DNA of 64,000 nucleotides from Candidatus Edwardsbacteria bacterium. GTDB lineage: Bacteria > Edwardsbacteria > AC1 > EtOH8. A model generated the notes under the pieces. That model had not been told where the DNA came from. It saw nothing but the letters and a program-made list of their open reading frames with translations, and did not search any database. The first letter of the stretch is position 1, and the number at the start of each line of letters is the position of its first letter. The DNA lies in the NCBI GenBank assembly GCA_031082425.1, contig JAVHLB010000002.1, forward strand, positions 149,684 through 213,683. Direction: 5' to 3'. Positions 61,026-64,000 of this stretch are shown here, in pieces. Made by a program: the position numbers and the translations under genes.

Positions 61026-62171
61026 CTAAAAGTTCTGCTCCCGGGCCAGCCGGGCGATGAAATCCGCCGTCATATGCCCGGCCCTGGGCTGGGCCAGCTT
61101 TTTGGCCGCCCGCTTCATCTGCTGCAGGCGCCCCGGGGTGCCCAGCACCATCTCCAGCTTGTAGCTGACATCCACCGGATGCATGGCCTTGACCCCCGCC
61201 CCGCCCTCCAGCAGCATGTCGCTGTTCATGTCCTCCTGCCCCGGTATGGGGTTGATCACTATCATCGGCAGTCCCTGGGACATGGCCTCGGCGGTGGTCA
61301 GTCCGCCGGGCTTGCTGATCACCAGGTCGCAGGCCGCCATGTACTGGTCCATCCGGTCGGTGTACCCCACCGGCAGGAGGGGAAAAGGCAGGGTCGGGGC
61401 CAGGGCCTGGAGCTTCTGCAGCATCTTGCGGTTGTGCCCGGTGATGGCCAGCAGCTGGAATTTTCTCCGTACCCGGACCAGGTCGGCCACGATATGCTCG
61501 ATGGGGCCCACCCCGAAGCCTCCCGACAGCAGCAAAACGGCCGGCAGGGCCGGCGCCAGGCCCAGCCCCTTTTTCAGTTCCGCCAGGCTTTTTTTCTGGG
61601 AGAAGACCGGCAGCACCGGAATGCCGAAATCATGGATCCGCTCCGGCCTGATGCCCATGGCCCCCAGGTGGTGCTGGCTGGCCGAATTGGCCACAATGTA
61701 ATAGTCGCATTCCTGGTTGATCCAGTAGGAGTGAAGCCCGTAATCGGTGACCACCGTCACCAGGGGGCAGAAGATCTTCTTCTTCCGCTTCAGCTCGGCC
61801 AGCAGCTGGGAGGATAAAAAGTGGGTGGTGACGATCACGTCCCAGGGCGTATCCTGGATGAAGCTGTTGAATTTGAGGGCGTTGATGTTGTCCATGAAGC
61901 GGCGCAGAAAGTCCGGCTTCTTCTCCCGCTTCAGCCGGTCGGAGGTGGTGAAGATATAGCCGTACAGCAGGGGCTGCTTGCTGGCCAGGTACAGATAGAC
62001 GTCCCGGTAGACCTTCTTGTAGAGCATGGTGGAGAACTGCAGGATGTCTATGTGGCTCACCTGGAACTCATCGGGATAGCGCTGGACCGTCTCCAGCCAC
62101 TGTTGGATGGCCCGGGCGGCGGTGGTGTGGCCGGAGCCGGCCGAGGCCGAGATTATCAGTATCCGTTTCAT
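61026..62171 (-). CDS. MGDG-synthase/UgtP-like glycosyltransferase (GT28 type)
   Basis: 381 residues. The N-terminal glycine-rich motif ISASAGSGHTTAARAI and DILQFSTMLYKKVYRDVYLY are typical of the monogalactosyl/glucosyl-diacylglycerol synthase group. The C-terminal half has LLLSGGFGVGPIEHIVADL and the donor-binding VISKPGGLTTAEAMSQGLPM with E and P residues in place. It should transfer a hexose to diacylglycerol at the inner membrane to make a glycolipid. It stands between two repeat tracts, and no operon partner is seen. Confidence 0.88.
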   Translation of the reverse strand: MKRILIISASAGSGHTTAARAIQQWLETVQRYPDEFQVSHIDILQFSTMLYKKVYRDVYLYLASKQPLLYGYIFTTSDRLKREKKPDFLRRFMDNINALKFNSFIQDTPWDVIVTTHFLSSQLLAELKRKKKIFCPLVTVVTDYGLHSYWINQECDYYIVANSASQHHLGAMGIRPERIHDFGIPVLPVFSQKKSLAELKKGLGLAPALPAVLLLSGGFGVGPIEHIVADLVRVRRKFQLLAITGHNRKMLQKLQALAPTLPFPLLPVGYTDRMDQYMAACDLVISKPGGLTTAEAMSQGLPMIVINPIPGQEDMNSDMLLEGGAGVKAMHPVDVSYKLEMVLGTPGRLQQMKRAAKKLAQPRAGHMTADFIARLAREQNF

Positions 62172-62267
62172 TGTCTGCCGCTGTTGGTTGATGATTGTTG
62201 TTTTTTAGGGACCCTGACCACTAAGACACCAAGACAATTTAGTTAATAGTTATTGGTTGTTAGTTGT

Positions 62268-62362
62268 TCGGAAAAGATCCGTGTGCATCCCCGCCATTAG
62301 CAAGTGGTCCATATAGGCGGGCAAGCGTATAGATCCGTTAAATCCGTGTTCTATTGGTCCCC
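62268..62362 (+). repeat. Dispersed repeat A with 36-base insert (copy 4)
   Basis: TTCGGAAAAGATCCGTG, GTGTGCATCC, the 36-base insert, GTATAGATCCGTTAAATCCG and TTCTATTGGTCCCC. The insert matches copies 2 and 3. Confidence 0.85.
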
Positions 62363-62435
62363 GGGGTACCTTTCACCACAAAGTGCACAAAGAACACCAA
62401 GACAATTTAGTTATTGGTTATTGGTTGTTAGTTGT

Positions 62436-62506
62436 TCGGAAAAGATCTGTGTGCATCCGTATATATCCGTTGAATCTGTGTTCCATTGGTCCCCGGGGTA
62501 CCTTTC
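62436..62506 (+). repeat. Repeat A lacking the insert
   Basis: TTCGGAAAAGATCTGTGTGC, ATCC, then directly GTATATATCCGTTGAATC and ATTGGTCCCC. The absence of the 36-base insert at exactly the junction of the other copies shows the insert to be a separate element. A further partial copy is at 60828-60883. Confidence 0.8.
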
Positions 62507-62710
62507 ACCACAAAGGGCACAAAGAACACAAAGAAAACCATATTCCCTCTCCGCTGCGGGGAGGGCAGGGTGGGGTCCGTCCCCTATCCCCCGGGGCTTT
62601 TGAACCACAAAGTACACAAAGCACACAAAGACAATTTAGTTATTGGTTATTGGTTGTTAGTTATTCAGTAAAGATCCGTGTGAATCTGCGTAAATCAGCG
62701 TCCCATTTGG

Positions 62711-63820
62711 TCAGATGATCCGTCTGATGGCCTCCACCACCCTCTCCTGGTCCCGCCGGGTGAGCTTGTGATGGAACGGTATGGCGAAACTGCGGTCGGC
62801 TATGTCCTCGGTTACCGGGAAATCGCCCCTTTTGTGCTTCAGCTCTTTTTTCAGATAGGGCTGGAGGTGCAGGGCCGGGAAATAGTGGGCGCACTGGATG
62901 CCGGCCGCCTGCAGGCCCTGGATCAAAAGATCGCGCCTCCCCCCCTTCAGGGCCGGCGGCACCAGCACCGCGAACACGAACCAGCTGCGGGTCATTCCCG
63001 GAAAATCTTTCAGCACCGTGAACTCCGGCAGGCGCTGGGCAAATAACTTCTGGTAATTTTGGGCCGCCTTTTTCCGCCGGGCCAGGATGCCGCCGATACG
63101 GGACAGCTGGACCCGGCCCAATGCGGCGTTGATGTCCGCCATCCGGTAGTTGTAGCCCAGGTCGTGATGGGCCAGCCAGCCGCCCATGGAATGGCGGCCC
63201 TGGTTGCGGAGGCTGCGCATGGCCTCGGCCAGCCGATCATCGTCGGTCAGCACCATCCCGCCCTCGCCGGTGGTGATCTGCTTGTTGGGATAGAACCCGA
63301 AGACCGCGGCCAGCCCGAAACTGCCGGCCCTCTTTCCCTGACACACCGCCCCCAGGGCCTCGCAGGAATCCTCGATCAATGCCAGCCGGTGCTTTTTACA
63401 GAGGGCCTGGATCCTTTTATAATCGGCCGGCAGGCCGAAGACGTCCACCGCCAGGACGGCTTTGGTGCGCCGGGTGATGGCCGGTTCGATCTTTTGGGGG
63501 TCGAGGTTCAGGGTCCGGGGATCGATGTCGACAAACACCGGCCGGGCCCCCTGGTACAGGATGCAGTTGACCGAGGCGGCGAAGGAGTAGGGCGGGGTGA
63601 TCACCTCGTCCCCCGGCTTAAGGCCCATGGCCCGGGTGATCAGGTGCAGCCCGGCCGTGCCGGAGGATACCGCCAGGGCGTGCCGGCGGCCGATGTATTG
63701 GGCGAAGGCCCGCTCGAATTTCAGGACCTCCGGGCCCAGGCTCAGGGTGCCGGACCGGAGCACCCTGGCCACGGCGGCGATCTCTCTTGAACCGATGTCG
63801 GGATGGGCCAGCTTGATCAT
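62711..63820 (-). CDS. DegT/DnrJ/EryC1/StrS-family sugar aminotransferase
   Basis: 369 residues from ATG 63820 (an upstream TTG adds five). PLP-binding lysine in FYPNKQITTGEGGMVL near residue 182. Other motifs: SGTAGLHLITRAMGLKPGDE, PPYSFAASVNCILYQGARPV, LIEDSCEALGA and NYRMADINAALGRVQL. It should transaminate a keto-sugar nucleotide in amino-sugar synthesis for surface glycans. The exact substrate is not readable. Confidence 0.92.
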   Translation of the reverse strand: MIKLAHPDIGSREIAAVARVLRSGTLSLGPEVLKFERAFAQYIGRRHALAVSSGTAGLHLITRAMGLKPGDEVITPPYSFAASVNCILYQGARPVFVDIDPRTLNLDPQKIEPAITRRTKAVLAVDVFGLPADYKRIQALCKKHRLALIEDSCEALGAVCQGKRAGSFGLAAVFGFYPNKQITTGEGGMVLTDDDRLAEAMRSLRNQGRHSMGGWLAHHDLGYNYRMADINAALGRVQLSRIGGILARRKKAAQNYQKLFAQRLPEFTVLKDFPGMTRSWFVFAVLVPPALKGGRRDLLIQGLQAAGIQCAHYFPALHLQPYLKKELKHKRGDFPVTEDIADRSFAIPFHHKLTRRDQERVVEAIRRII

Positions 63821-63869
63821 ATGTTTTCCATTCAATATTGTTTTTGGTCCGCAGTGGGCCAGTGACTTA

Positions 63870-64000
63870 TTTTAACCACAGAGACACGGAGACCAGCCCA
63901 CCAAATACACTAAACCACACGAAACATCTTTTTAGATAATTTAGTGTTTTTTAGTGGGCAGTCCCCGGGGTTCTTGAACCGCAAAGCGCACAAAGCTCAC
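63870..64000. repeat. Partial intergenic repeat at the right edge
   Basis: ACCACAGAGACACGGAG, then CACCAAATACACTAAACC and TTAGTGTTTTTTAGTGGG, ending with ACCGCAAAGCGCACAAAG. These are variants of the ACCACAAAG words of the earlier tracts; the window cuts the tract. Confidence 0.5.

Larger units (their letters stand above)
62172..62710. other. Gene-free repeat tract
   Basis: Three alternating cycles of ACCACAAAG-type words, GACAATTTAGTTA(AT)AG/TTATTGG, and repeat A variants, plus one CCCTCTCCGCTGCGGGGAGGG hairpin (about 62552). The last cycle (to 62712) abuts the aminotransferase stop. Confidence 0.6.

Overview
The window is a bacterial chromosome segment, mostly GC-rich, with one AT-rich island at the left end. 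No 16S rRNA is present, so placement is indirect. Secreted proteins with FlgD/T9SS-like C-terminal modules, a two-component-type propeller protein, a split glycine dehydrogenase (gcvPA), HD-GYP/GGDEF signalling and AT-poor coding DNA with text-like intergenic repeats suggest an uncultured Gram-negative FCB-type or neighbouring candidate phylum (for example the Edwardsbacteria/TA06/WOR-3 range). This is inference only.

Layout: 1-7900 is an AT-rich defence island. A PLD-nuclease/SNF2 helicase, an Eco57I-type adenine methyltransferase and a GIY-YIG protein form a tight minus-strand operon, flanked by stubs of a WYL regulator and of two restriction genes. 7900-9065 is repeat-rich and gene-free. 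9066-15735 holds a secreted propeller protein followed by a glycan operon (wecB, two glycosyltransferases, a radical SAM protein). 15738-16380 has smpB and tRNA-Leu(CAG). 16378-26219 carries signalling and membrane genes: a four-gene operon (creatininase, cyclase-like protein, REC-GAF-GGDEF, DUF2007), rhomboid, a VWA-type membrane protein, PAS and GGDEF. 26274-33958 is the recF-nudix-nucleoside phosphorylase-dciA-gyrB-x-gyrA replication/topology cluster. 34223 is tRNA-Val(CAC). 34500-41180 holds an HD-GYP protein, a BTAD/TPR regulator and a secreted three-repeat protein. 41243-48040 is gcvT-lipoprotein-gcvH-gcvPA-wecA-like-dus-CPBP protease. 48257-54738 has a response regulator, a multi-PAS histidine kinase, a GGDEF/HD-GYP protein and dacB. 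54735-59939 has a TPR protein, pgi, an outer-membrane-like protein and pfkA. 59940-62710 alternates long repeat tracts with an MGDG-synthase-like glycosyltransferase, and a DegT-family aminotransferase closes the window.

The most interesting sequence signal is regulatory. At least five first genes (9102, 24548, 35717, 35887, 38147) have a TTGAC-type -35, a 17-18 bp spacer and a -10 that ends only 4-7 bases before the ATG, so their mRNAs should be leaderless, while downstream genes in the same operons have normal ribosome binding sites. Other notable points are a repeat inserted in frame in the dihydrouridine synthase, a 36-base palindromic insert nested inside a longer intergenic repeat, an AT-rich lipoprotein gene inside the glycine-cleavage operon, and a cyclase-like protein lacking the usual transition-state arginine.
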